Assembly: GCA_003118195.1 (NCBI GenBank)
Contig: BEXV01000516.1
Coordinates: forward strand, 145,390-156,627
Origin: Hemicentrotus pulcherrimus
Lineage: Eukaryota > Echinodermata > Echinoidea > Camarodonta > Strongylocentrotidae
DNA length: 11,238 bases
Direction: 5' to 3'
In this document: positions 1 to 6,715 of the stretch, piece by piece
How positions within the stretch are numbered: position 1 is the first letter of the stretch
How the letters are laid out: every line of letters starts with the position of its first letter
Program-made: the position numbers and the translations under genes
The notes under the pieces: generated by a model
The model's input: the letters and a program-made list of their open reading frames with translations, nothing else
Databases searched by the model: none
What the model was told of the DNA's origin: nothing

Positions 1-52
1 ATGGTAATGATAGTGATGATGAGGAGGAGGAGGATAATTATGATGATGATGT
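1..52. repeat. Imperfect GAT/GAG trinucleotide microsatellite
   Basis: The window opens in a purine-rich trinucleotide tract of ATG/ATGATG, then four AGG units, then ATG repeats again. It lies in what I infer to be an intron of the ceramidase gene, upstream of the first visible exon. Nothing coding is seen in it or in the AT-rich 117 bp that follow. Confidence 0.8.
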
Positions 53-169
53 GAATTCCATCTTTTATGGGCTTTGTGTTATTGTTATTGTTTCTTTTGT
101 GCAAATGTATTTACCATGTTTAGTGCGTATAAAGACTCTTCAGTTTATCCTGTGCCTTAATTAATTCAT

Positions 170-492
170 CTGGGGGGGATGTTTCACAAAATTCAAAGAC
201 AAAATTAACTCTAAGTTGGACTCTAAAATTACGGAGAGCCATTCGTAACCATAAAATAAAATAAATTAAAATGCAATAATTCAAGTATTTCAGACTTTTC
301 ATAAATTCCACATCAGGAACATGAAATGTCACATGATAGTAGAAAATATGAATGATTTTAATCAACATTTTATGCCTTTTTGAATAACTTTTACAAAGAA
401 TTTTCAAAGATGCTAATGGCTTTCCATAATTGTTAAATCCAACTTAAAGATAAGTTCAACTTAGGATCTTTGTGAAACCCCCCCCCCCCCTG
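170..492. mobile_element. Foldback/MITE element, copy 1 of the GTTTCACAAAG family
   Basis: The two ends are long imperfect inverted repeats. The left arm (about 170-250) starts CTGGGGGGGATGTTTCAC. The right arm (about 410-492), read on the minus strand, starts with a poly-G run followed by GTTTCACAAAGATC. Both arms then share a TAAGTTGGA-type core and a GGARAGCCATT-type stretch. No transposase is encoded, so it would be a non-autonomous element. The same termini occur at 1551-1836. I could not identify a convincing target-site duplication, so the exact ends and the superfamily are uncertain. The element ends only 30 bp before the first visible exon. Confidence 0.75.
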
Positions 493-522
493 GATTCTTA
501 TTGTGATCATTATTTTAATCAG

Positions 523-618
523 ATCCAGCGGTATGAAGGAGCATCCACCATCTATGGACCCAACACAATGCAGGCTTACATCCAGCAGTACACCATGATC
601 ACAGATGCATTGGTTAAG
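523..618 (+). CDS. ASAH2: Neutral ceramidase, internal exon (end of catalytic domain)
   Basis: This 96-nt exon encodes 32 residues, beginning IQRYEGASTIYGPNTMQAY. The motif closely matches the conserved YEAASTIYGPHTLSAY-type segment near the end of the catalytic domain of animal and bacterial neutral ceramidases, which hydrolyse ceramide to sphingosine and fatty acid at the cell surface or after secretion. The exon follows a TTTTAATCAG acceptor and ends AAG|GTAGGG, so it is phase 0 at both ends. From memory of the human enzyme, the zinc-ligand tyrosine lies about a dozen residues before this motif, so it should be in the preceding exon outside the window. The catalytic serine and zinc histidines are also outside. 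The gene symbol is by homology. Paralogues are possible. Confidence 0.88.
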
Positions 619-818
619 GTAGGGCAAGAAGATTATCTTTGATTTATCGTCCAGCCAAATCAGTTTCATCATACGTTTAATCGGTGTCAAAAATACTTAT
701 TTTTGTTTACAGGAGCTTTAGTTTGCCATAGTTTCAGTGAGGTTTCATTGCAGTGATTTTTATGTATTTCATTGTGTTTTTACCAGAGCTGTGTTTGAGC
801 TTTTCAGAGGTAAATTTC
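619..818 (+). other. Start of intron 1
   Basis: This is the 5' part of the 1442-nt intron between the first two visible exons. It is AT-rich with stop codons in all frames, and I recognise nothing beyond the GTAGGG donor. Confidence 0.7.
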
Positions 819-1208
819 TTAAAGGGCTAGTCCACTCCACAATAGAAGCAGAAAAATCAGATTAACCAATCAAAAAAGGTTTGAGCTAAATTTTGCATGA
901 AAAAAATTACTTCAATTACTCTCAATCTAACTTGGATGCTGGTGTGAAGAAATAAGATTCTTGGGGGGGGGGAATAGGAAATTATATTATCAATATAAAG
1001 AAAACAATCAGTGGATAGTGAGGCAATGACGTCACTGACTCATGAGTAAGTCGCCAATTTGTCTTGTGATTTTCAAAGTTGTTCATGTCATCAAAAATAA
1101 ATTAGTTATCAGATTTTGCTCAAACTTTTTTGATTGGTTTGTCTGATTTTTCTGATTTTTCTGCTTCTATTCAAAGTAAGCTATTTTTGGAGTGGACTTG
1201 CCTCTTAA
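819..1208. mobile_element. TTAA-flanked MITE with AGTCCACTCC termini
   Basis: A TTAA tetranucleotide stands at each end (819-822 and 1205-1208). Just inside are inverted termini, AGGGCTAGTCCACTCC on the left and, on the minus strand, GAGGCAAGTCCACTCC on the right. The arms continue with matching blocks around AATAGAAGCAGAAAAATCAG, AACCAATCAAAAAA and TTTGAGC. The right arm carries a small duplication of its TCTGATTTTT block. A TTAA target duplication is typical of the piggyBac and Kolobok superfamilies. The assignment to either is inference because no transposase is present. A G10 tract lies inside at 963-972. Confidence 0.8.
1027..1042. promoter_or_regulatory. Adjacent CRE and AP-1 consensus sites inside the MITE
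   Basis: A perfect palindromic CRE (TGACGTCA, 1027-1034) is followed after one base by a perfect TRE/AP-1 site (TGACTCA, 1036-1042). CREB/ATF and Fos/Jun families bind these in animals. Occupancy here is untested, and the sites may simply be part of the transposon's own sequence. Confidence 0.4.
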
Positions 1209-1243
1209 CCCCTCAAAGACCACTGTTGTTGTTGTTTTTTTTT

Positions 1244-1254
1244 GGGGGGGGGGG
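1244..1254. repeat. Poly-G tract (G11)
   Basis: A T9 run (1235-1243) passes directly into 11 G residues. It lies in intron 1, 36 bp beyond the TTAA-flanked MITE. The AT-rich DNA from 1255 to 1550 holds nothing I recognise. Confidence 0.85.
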
Positions 1255-1550
1255 CGGTTTGTATTATCTCATGTGTTTATATTACTGTACTATGCATTTT
1301 GGGTGGTATGGTAACATGGTACTATAGAATTCTGGTCATTTTGTAACCTCATAATCTATACTATAAATTTATTCAGGATAATTTCTAGACATTTTCTTTC
1401 AAAGCAAGGGTACTGACATGGTGATATGATATGTTGAGGGGTGTCCTTTATGATAGACACGAGTACTGTATAAGAACTTGCCATTTCAGTAGCCAATACG
1501 TCAATATGCCCAAAATGCCTGAATGTAGATGGCAGCCACACAATATAGAC

Positions 1551-1836
1551 CAGGGGGGTGTTTCACAAAGACTAAGATTGACTTTAAGTTGGACTTAGCT
1601 ATGGCAGGCTGTTCATGCCATTGTTTGCTCTCACAATTATGATCTTTAGATATTATATTTTCCTTTCAATAATGAATTATCAAAACATGTATATTCTGTA
1701 GATTTGTAACCATGATTTATAAGTCCCTTGAGAGACCAATGCCAGTGAACAATGAGAGCACACAGTAGCATGAACGAACTGCCATAGTTAAGTCCAATTT
1801 AAAGTCAATCTCAGTCTTTGTGGAAACACCCCCCTG
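1551..1836. mobile_element. Foldback/MITE element, copy 2 of the GTTTCACAAAG family
   Basis: This 286-bp element starts CAGGGGGGTGTTTCACAAAG and ends with the near-perfect inverse, ...AAACACCCCCCTG. The arms (about 1551-1636 and 1754-1836) match over roughly 80 bp with few differences, including shared TTGACTTTAA, TTGGACTTA, CTATGGCAG and GTTCATGC blocks. It has the same end structure as the copy at 170-492 but much better matched arms, which suggests that this copy is younger. There is no coding capacity. I found no clear target-site duplication. It lies within intron 1. Confidence 0.85.
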
Positions 1837-1974
1837 AAGTGACTTGGTCACCAAACTATCCCAGATTGCATTTGAAATGTGGCCTGAACATAACATACTC
1901 GGGTATTTTTAATATATTAGCGATAGCAAGAATTGAACCACTCTAAAACTCACCATAGCCTTTCAATACAAAAT

Positions 1975-2045
1975 ACCATGCCAGGGCTTGAATCCAAGAC
2001 CTATTTAATCTCAGTCGAGTGTCCAAACCACTCAGCTACATTATG
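1975..2045 (-). mobile_element. tRNA-derived SINE head or tRNA pseudogene relic
   Basis: Read on the minus strand, this stretch has an A-box-like TAGCTGAGTGG (from 2038 downwards), then GACACTCGACT, and a B-box-like GATTCAAGCC near 1986-1993. The distance from the presumed position 8 (2038) to the start of the T loop (1992) is 46 nt, which is the normal tRNA spacing. The D, anticodon and T stems no longer pair well, so this is a decayed SINE head or pseudogene and not a working tRNA. Its 5' edge is 15 bp from exon 2061-2204. Confidence 0.55.
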
Positions 2046-2060
2046 GTGTCTCTTGTACAG

Positions 2061-2204
2061 GGGACCCCCATCGAAGCAGGTCCTAGCCCTCCAAATCTCC
2101 TGAATGATCAACGTGGTCTCCAGATGTTTACTAGGGATGATACCTTTCCTGATGGAACTAGTGCAGGGGACATTTTCATTGATGTAGATCCAAAGTACAG
2201 ACAG
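2061..2204 (+). CDS. ASAH2: Neutral ceramidase, internal exon (linker to C-terminal domain)
   Basis: This 144-nt exon encodes 48 residues. It begins GTPIEAGPSPPNLL after a TCTCTTGTACAG acceptor and ends IDVDPKYRQ before CAG|GTAGGA. It is phase 0 at both ends and continues directly from exon 523-618. The GPSPP stretch matches the GPEPP-type linker that follows the catalytic domain in animal neutral ceramidases. The GDIFIDVDPKYRQG part matches the GDVLQPAKPEYRVGE-type region that starts the C-terminal Ig-like domain. The middle (QRGLQMFTRDDTFPDGTSA) is less conserved. An ORF continues past the donor into the intron, but its translation turns into low-complexity D/N/Y residues and is not coding. 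Confidence 0.88.
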
Positions 2205-2575
2205 GTAGGAAATCATGGTATCATGTCTATACAGTTTAGTAAAAGGCAAACACAATTGTATTCAATTTGGAGATGGCAAGCTCATTCATCATTAAAAAGA
2301 ATTATAGTCTACGATGTTGATGATTACGATGATAACAACTACAATGATGATGATGATGACAATGACTATATTATAATTACACTGTATTACAATTATAACT
2401 GCAGTGTAACCTTAGATAAACAAGTTCTATTCCAAATTTAAAGAATATTAGTTTGGAGTATAATTTAAACTGGGATAGAATGTGAATGCTGAAAGATGAA
2501 AAAAGATAAAGGCTTTGTTATGAACACATTTGAAATATAAGCTGATATTTTTTTATTCCCCCTTCCTCTCACTAG
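2205..2575 (+). other. Intron 2, with a GAT-rich microsatellite
   Basis: This 371-nt intron runs from GTAGGA to a pyrimidine-rich CCCCCTTCCTCTCACTAG acceptor. An imperfect GAT/GAC trinucleotide tract occupies about 2312-2366. No transposon ends or RNA genes were recognised. Confidence 0.8.
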
Positions 2576-2635
2576 GGATCTGTGGTTACAGCAACGTTCT
2601 GGGCCTGCAACCCCAGGCACAACACTCTTGGCATG
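2576..2635 (+). CDS. ASAH2: Neutral ceramidase, short internal exon (Ig-like domain)
   Basis: This 60-nt exon encodes 20 residues, GSVVTATFWACNPRHNTLGM. It matches the GEVVEVIFVGANPKN-type beta strand and turn of the neutral ceramidase C-terminal domain. The acceptor is CTCTCACTAG and the donor is ATG|GTAATC. The exon is phase 0 on both sides, so it could be skipped without a frame shift, although that would remove a core strand of the Ig-like fold. The + strand frame that stays open here is a different one and is not the coding frame. Confidence 0.85.
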
Positions 2636-2742
2636 GTAATCTATTTATATCTCTTGTTCTGTCCTTTAAACATTGTGAAACTATGTGCTTCAAAAATAGC
2701 AATTTCATTTATTTCTTGACGACATGTAATCTAAAGAACCTG

Positions 2743-3432
2743 GCCCGTATTGAGTCGTTTCTAACTCTTGTTTAACTAAAGAGTTGTCTAAGTCCTGTCT
2801 AACTTTAGTCACGAAGTCGTGACTAACTCTTTCCATGTTCTGAAGTCGTGATTAAATCAAGTTAAATGGAAGTCCTGTCTATTACTGAAGTCCTGTCTAT
2901 TACTATTACACTCTACCTGCTGACCCCAAAATTGCGGAGGAGAAAGATGGTACGTGCACCCTCTAAAATTTCAAATAAGTTTTGCAGGATTTTTTCTTGT
3001 GTAGCCTGATTTTTTTAATCGATAATATTAACTCTTCTTATCTTAGAAATGCAATAATAAACTATCCATTCTGTAGGAGAAGTTTCTTTTCTGGATCTTC
3101 CGAGCACTGAGGCACTGATAAGTAATATTATTAGTGTGTTTGTACTGTACTGCTGTGCGCCAGTACAGTACATGCAGTCTAGTCATGACATCACGATCAC
3201 ATCACTAGCGCAGCATGCACGTTAATTTATTTATACTGTGCGCGCATTGGGTCTATCATCTGCGGGATTGTCAGAATTAAAGCCTACTTGGCATGCGCAG
3301 AAGTCGTGACTAAAGTTAAGCACGACTTACCGTAGACAGGACTTGTAGTTGGACGCGACTTAGACACAACTTCAGAATACAAATTTAGTTAGACAGGACT
3401 AAGACGCGACCTCGCGTTTAACTCATTTTGGG
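2743..3432. mobile_element. Foldback element with iterated AAGTCCTGTCT subterminal repeats
   Basis: The ends are imperfect inverted repeats: GCCCGTATTGAGTCG on the left and, on the minus strand, ACCCAAAATGAGTTAAACGC on the right. The 11-mer AAGTCCTGTCT occurs at 2790, 2870 and 2888 in one direction, and inverted at 3334 (exact) and 3391 (one base shorter). Related AAGTCGTGACTAA motifs occur between them (about 2814 and 3301). An 18-bp direct duplication spans 2870-2905. The interior (about 3140-3300) is more GC-rich and CpG-containing. No transposase is encoded. It lies in intron 3. Exact ends and any target duplication are uncertain. Confidence 0.7.
3142..3171. repeat. Perfect 11-bp inverted repeat with an 8-bp loop
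   Basis: GTACTGTACTG (3142-3152) and CAGTACAGTAC (3161-3171) are exact reverse complements around CTGTGCGC. The hairpin lies in the middle of the foldback element at 2743-3432. It is probably part of that element and not an independent regulatory site. Confidence 0.8.
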
Positions 3433-3866
3433 TATTTATTCCTTTTGAATGCATTTAATTCATAAAGTCGTGCATGATATTTTTGAGATGGGTCACAAAA
3501 CAAGAGCTTTGTGTTAGACTTTAAGAACTTTGCATAATACATCAGGCTTTTATGCAACTACATGTATTATTCAAGCTTTGTTAAAATCTAGCAATGGACA
3601 AGTTTATAACATCTGTGGATGGAATCCATTATGTGAACGCAAAAAAAAAGGTCTCAAAAGTTTGATGTCAGGGATTTGAGGGAGAAAAAAATCAAATAAT
3701 TGCAAACCTATGTTTCAAGTACAGATTTGTCCTCAGAAATTATAAACAGAAAATATCACCTCTGAAGGCTTGTGAGTTTGTGTGTGTACCGAGTCTAATC
3801 CCCCTGGCCAAACTAGTGCAGACAGGCTTTAACTGATTTTTTTATTCTTTTTATTTTTTCTTACAG
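3433..3866 (+). other. Remainder of intron 3
   Basis: This is AT-rich intronic DNA ending in a strong acceptor with a T-rich tract, TTTTTTCTTACAG. I recognise no repeats or genes in it. Confidence 0.75.
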
Positions 3867-3949
3867 TTAGAGGATACCTTCCTAGAAGTTCAGCAACCTA
3901 ATGGACTGCAATGGCAAACGATATTCACCGACACGGATTGGTCTACCAG
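3867..3949 (+). CDS. ASAH2: Neutral ceramidase, internal exon (Ig-like domain)
   Basis: This 83-nt exon encodes 27 codons plus two bases, reading LEDTFLEVQQPNGLQWQTIF then TDTDWST and the AG of an arginine codon split across the intron. It matches the TFLTVEKY...SWQIVCNDASWETR-type segment of animal neutral ceramidases, including the W-Q-x-I and D-x-x-W-x-T-R positions. It ends phase 2 at CAG|GTTAGT. The final exon supplies the G that completes AGG, which confirms the junction. This is the only visible internal exon that is not a multiple of three. Confidence 0.88.
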
Positions 3950-4401
3950 GTTAGTATGTGTCATCTTTTGTTAGTCAAGGACTTATTCCTCCGTCGGGAG
4001 GCTGAAGGGCGTTATCTCATTTAGTTTAATACAGAGTTAAAGGTATACAAACTGTAAGGTAATATTCATTGTACAGCTGGTTTTATCTTTTTAGCCAGCC
4101 AGAGGGGTGTTAGGATGTAAATACATGTATACTAGGTACAATTTTGTTAAAATCTTATTGTTGTACAGCCCTCAACAAAGGATGAATCTTTGAAAGTTGA
4201 GATCAATAAAGATGAACAGATCCTCCCTTTAGCAACTGGTCATGATATGTTGCGTCATCCTAAGGGAATTCCCCAATTTTGTTCAAAATATTCCTCGTTT
4301 ACATTTTTAAAAGATAGAACAAACCCCTTTTTTAGTTACATATGTTTGCCTATCCTCTGCCTGTTCTATCATAAGATTTGAGGAAGGTACATTTCAAGTA
4401 A
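3950..4401 (+). other. 5' part of intron 4
   Basis: This is the start of the 1658-nt last intron. It is AT-rich. A 63-codon open frame at 4190-4381 has no recognisable protein features and I regard it as chance. No mobile element ends were identified. Confidence 0.7.
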
Positions 4402-4423
4402 GTGTGTGTGTGTGTGTGTGTGT
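4402..4423. repeat. (GT)11 microsatellite
   Basis: Eleven perfect GT units lie in intron 4, followed by AGTTGG. Perfect arrays of this length are commonly length-polymorphic. Confidence 0.95.
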
Positions 4424-4650
4424 AGTTGGATTTTCAAAAACGTGTATCAATCAGATATGATTATTTACGTCTGGAAGATCTGAAAGGCGTGACTTAGTAG
4501 GCGAAGACAGAGAGCTGACCAAGTGAACGTGCCGCTAGACCAACTCGCATCTCCCTAAATGATCTTAGCTGTGCCTTATAAAAGGCTTGACCAATTGACC
4601 AAAATGTGTACAGGGTGTTACTTTTACCCCAGTAGACCAAGACACATCTA

Positions 4651-4669
4651 TACTACTACTACTACTACT
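4651..4669. repeat. (TAC)6 microsatellite
   Basis: Six perfect TAC units precede TGTGAGTT. The AG at 4673-4674 just after it is the last AG before the terminal exon's splice site. Confidence 0.9.
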
Positions 4670-4701
4670 GTGAGTTATACTCTTTCTTGTCCTTGTATTA
4701 T

Positions 4702-5605
4702 TCCTATGACTATCCTTTACTGTCCTATTACTGTCCTATTACTGTCCTATTACTGTTCTATTACTGTTGTATTACCATCCTATTACTATCCCATTACCAT
4801 CCCATGACCATCCTATTACCATCCTATTACCATCCTATTACTGTCCTATTACTGTCCCATTACTATCCCATTACATACTCATACTATCCTCATACTGTCC
4901 TATTACTGTTCTATTACTGTTGTATTACCATCCTATTACTATCCCATTACCATCCCATTACCATCCCATTACCATCCCATTACTATCCCATTACCATCCC
5001 ATTACTATCCCATTACTATCCCATGACCATCCTATTACCATCCTATTACCATCCTATTACCATCTGATTACCATCCCATTACCATCCTATTACTATCCTA
5101 TTACCATCCCATTACTATCCCATTACTATCCCATGACCATCCTATTACCATCCTATTACTATCCTATTACCATCCCATTACTATCCCATTACTATCCCAT
5201 GACCATCCTATTACCATCCTATTACTATCCTATTACCATCCCATTACTATCCCATTACTATCCCATGACCATCCTATTACCATCCTATTACTATCCTATT
5301 ACCATCCCATTACTATCCCATTACTATCCCATGACCATCCTATTACCATCCTATTACTATCCTATTACCATCCCATTACTATCCCATTACTATCCCATGA
5401 CCATCCTATTACCACCCTATTACTATCCTATTACCATCCTATTACTATCCTATTACTATCCCATTACCATCCCATGACCATCCTATTACCATCCTATTAC
5501 CATCCCATTACCATCCAATTACTATCCCATTACTATCCCATGACCATCCTATTACCATCCTATTACCATCCCATGACCATCCTATTACCATCCTATTACT
5601 ATCCT
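4702..5605 (+). repeat. 11-bp minisatellite abutting the last splice acceptor
   Basis: About 82 tandem units of an 11-bp motif, consensus CCYATTACYAT (with CCTATTACTGT variants in the first part), fill about 900 bp. The + strand contains almost only A, C and T. G appears only in TGT, CATGACC and one CTGATT variant. The CCCATGACC variant starts at 4801, 5020, 5130, 5196, 5262, 5328, 5394, 5471, 5537 and 5570, and nearly all spacings are multiples of 11. An irregular patch near 4870-4893 breaks the phase by one base. A roughly 60-bp block at 4743 recurs at 4896. The array runs without a break into CTATCCTAG, the acceptor of the last exon. Frames through it stay open only because stops are rare in the motif, so they are not genes. 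Confidence 0.97.
5130..5393 (+). repeat. 66-bp higher-order repeat, four identical copies
   Basis: Within the minisatellite, a block of six 11-bp units beginning CCCATGACCATCC repeats four times without a difference by eye (5130, 5196, 5262, 5328). A fifth, diverged copy starts at 5394. Identity between 66-bp blocks, against variation between neighbouring 11-mers, indicates recent amplification of whole blocks by unequal exchange or slippage. Confidence 0.9.
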
Positions 5606-5607
5606 AG

Positions 5608-5815
5608 GTTCTACTGGGAGACTGACCATACAGGTGCAATGATAGCTAACACAGCTACCATCTATTGGGAGATTCCGGAGGACCAGGCAACAGGGACATA
5701 CCGTCTACAACACAAAGGCTTCACCAAAGCTGGGCGGGTATTACCATCGCGTTCTTACTTTGGAGTCTCCTCTGAGTTTGAAGTTGTTCTCAAGAACTAT
5801 ACACGATTCCAGTAA
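5608..5815 (+). CDS. ASAH2: Neutral ceramidase, terminal exon
   Basis: The first G completes the arginine codon split from exon 3867-3949. It is followed by 68 residues and TAA at 5813-5815. The protein reads FYWETDHTGAMIANTATIYW, then EIPEDQATGTYRLQHKG and later SSEFEVVLKNYTRFQ. It matches the RFYWHKG...[22 protein letters not shown]...FEVV-type end of animal neutral ceramidases, the last strands of the Ig-like domain. It extends about six residues beyond where I recall the human protein ending. NYT is a possible N-glycosylation sequon near the C-terminus. No C-terminal membrane anchor is seen. The five exons together give 591 nt, 196 residues plus stop. Confidence 0.93.
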
Positions 5816-6005
5816 TGAAGCTCCTTATTTCAGTCATTCCATGCGTTAAAGATAAAGTTGAGTTCTGGTCATGTGATTGCATTGTGAAAGAAAAGGTGTG
5901 GAATGGATCAGAAAAATTTGATCATGTAACATGAAAGTATTGGTGTGTTACTGCAAGGTTCTGAAGTCATCAAAATCATAATAAATTTGGCCCAGTCTCG
6001 GTAAA
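5816..6005 (+). other. Likely 3' untranslated region of the ceramidase gene
   Basis: This stretch follows the TAA stop. The end is inferred from the first AATAAA signal at 5980-5985 plus a usual 10-30 nt to the cleavage site. If that signal is not used, the UTR would run at least to the next signal near 6262. Confidence 0.5.
5980..5985 (+). terminator. Candidate poly(A) signal AATAAA (proximal)
   Basis: This is the first canonical AATAAA after the stop codon, 165 nt downstream. A GT-rich stretch near 6029-6040 (GATGTGTATGGG) could serve as the downstream element. Confidence 0.55.
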
Positions 6006-6261
6006 GTAACAAGCACTATACACAGAAAGATGTGTATGGGATTACACAAATGGTGTCGGGCTACTGACTTTGATTTCCTTATTTTTCTATGCTCATTACT
6101 CAGCCAGTATACATTTTCTACCAAAATTGTTTGGCAAATGACATTTATTTGTAATCTTGAACATACAGTGCAAGTTTTGTTTGATTCTGTGAGAATTCAT
6201 TTTCCTTTTTTTACCAGAACTCAGGTTTATCTTAAAGCTCACCATGTCAGTCATTGTATGC

Positions 6262-6267
6262 AATAAA
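6262..6267 (+). terminator. Candidate poly(A) signal AATAAA (distal)
   Basis: This is a second canonical hexamer, 447 nt after the stop. Further AATAAA hexamers at 6648 (inside a foldback element) and 6907 are less likely to serve this gene. Confidence 0.35.
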
Positions 6268-6444
6268 ATTGGGAAATTAGATAAGCTTTTGCCAAAGATC
6301 TCTTTAGAATAGTAAAATCCTTTTAAAGGTGTTGGATAGATTTAGAGTAAATCAGGGAAAACTGTACATGCATAATTTCTTTAACTTAATCACAGACGGT
6401 GGAAGAATGTCTCTAAGATTTTTGTTTTGTGCTTCCCCAACAAA

Positions 6445-6715
6445 GCAATGCTATAAATGAAGAGTTTAATTCCAAAGGAGCAAAATCCATTTTTGTAACT
6501 TGAGAGAAAAATGCATTTGTTTACATTTTGTACAGGCGTCTATGAAAAAGTGATATTAGAAGGTGCATTTTTTCATAATTGCTCCCAAAATTTAGGTAAA
6601 TACTTTTGTTGAAAGATGGGTACTGAGTTAAATAATGTTCTGATATCAATAAATCAATTTTCATCAAAAGTGGATTTAGCTCCTTTTGGAATTAAGCTCT
6701 TCAAATACTCATTGC
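6445..6715. mobile_element. Foldback/MITE element with GAAGAGYTTAATTCCAAA ends
   Basis: The left arm starts GCAATGCTATAAATGAAGAG and continues TTTAATTCCAAAGGAGC. The right arm on the minus strand reads GCAATGAGTATTTGAAGAG and continues CTTAATTCCAAAAGGAGC. The arms match over about 55 bp with scattered differences. The element is about 271 bp long and non-coding. The interior contains an AATAAA on the + strand. No target-site duplication was obvious to me. It is unrelated in sequence to the other foldback families in the window. Confidence 0.75.

Noticed and set aside
120..690. Minus-strand open frames at 120-407 and 433-690
   Set aside because: They are antisense to the foldback element and to a well-supported + strand ceramidase exon.
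2001..2255. Minus-strand open frame overlapping exon 2061-2204
   Set aside because: It is the antisense shadow of the ceramidase exon and the tRNA-like relic.
2870..2906. Similarity of the duplicated TCCTGTCTATTACT stretch to the 11-bp minisatellite unit of intron 4
   Set aside because: The shared CTGTC-TATTACT string is short and A/C/T-rich. A common origin cannot be told from coincidence.
4470..4558. Possible second tRNA-derived SINE head on the minus strand (TTGGTCTAGCGGCACGTT-like A box)
   Set aside because: Only the A-box-like part is seen. No acceptable B box follows at tRNA spacing, so I did not annotate it.
4559..5477. Long overlapping + strand open frames (up to 236 codons) rich in Y, P, I, T, L and S
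   Set aside because: They lie in an 11-bp repeat whose unit has few stops. All three frames translate similarly because 11 is not a multiple of 3, and there is no protein-like variation.
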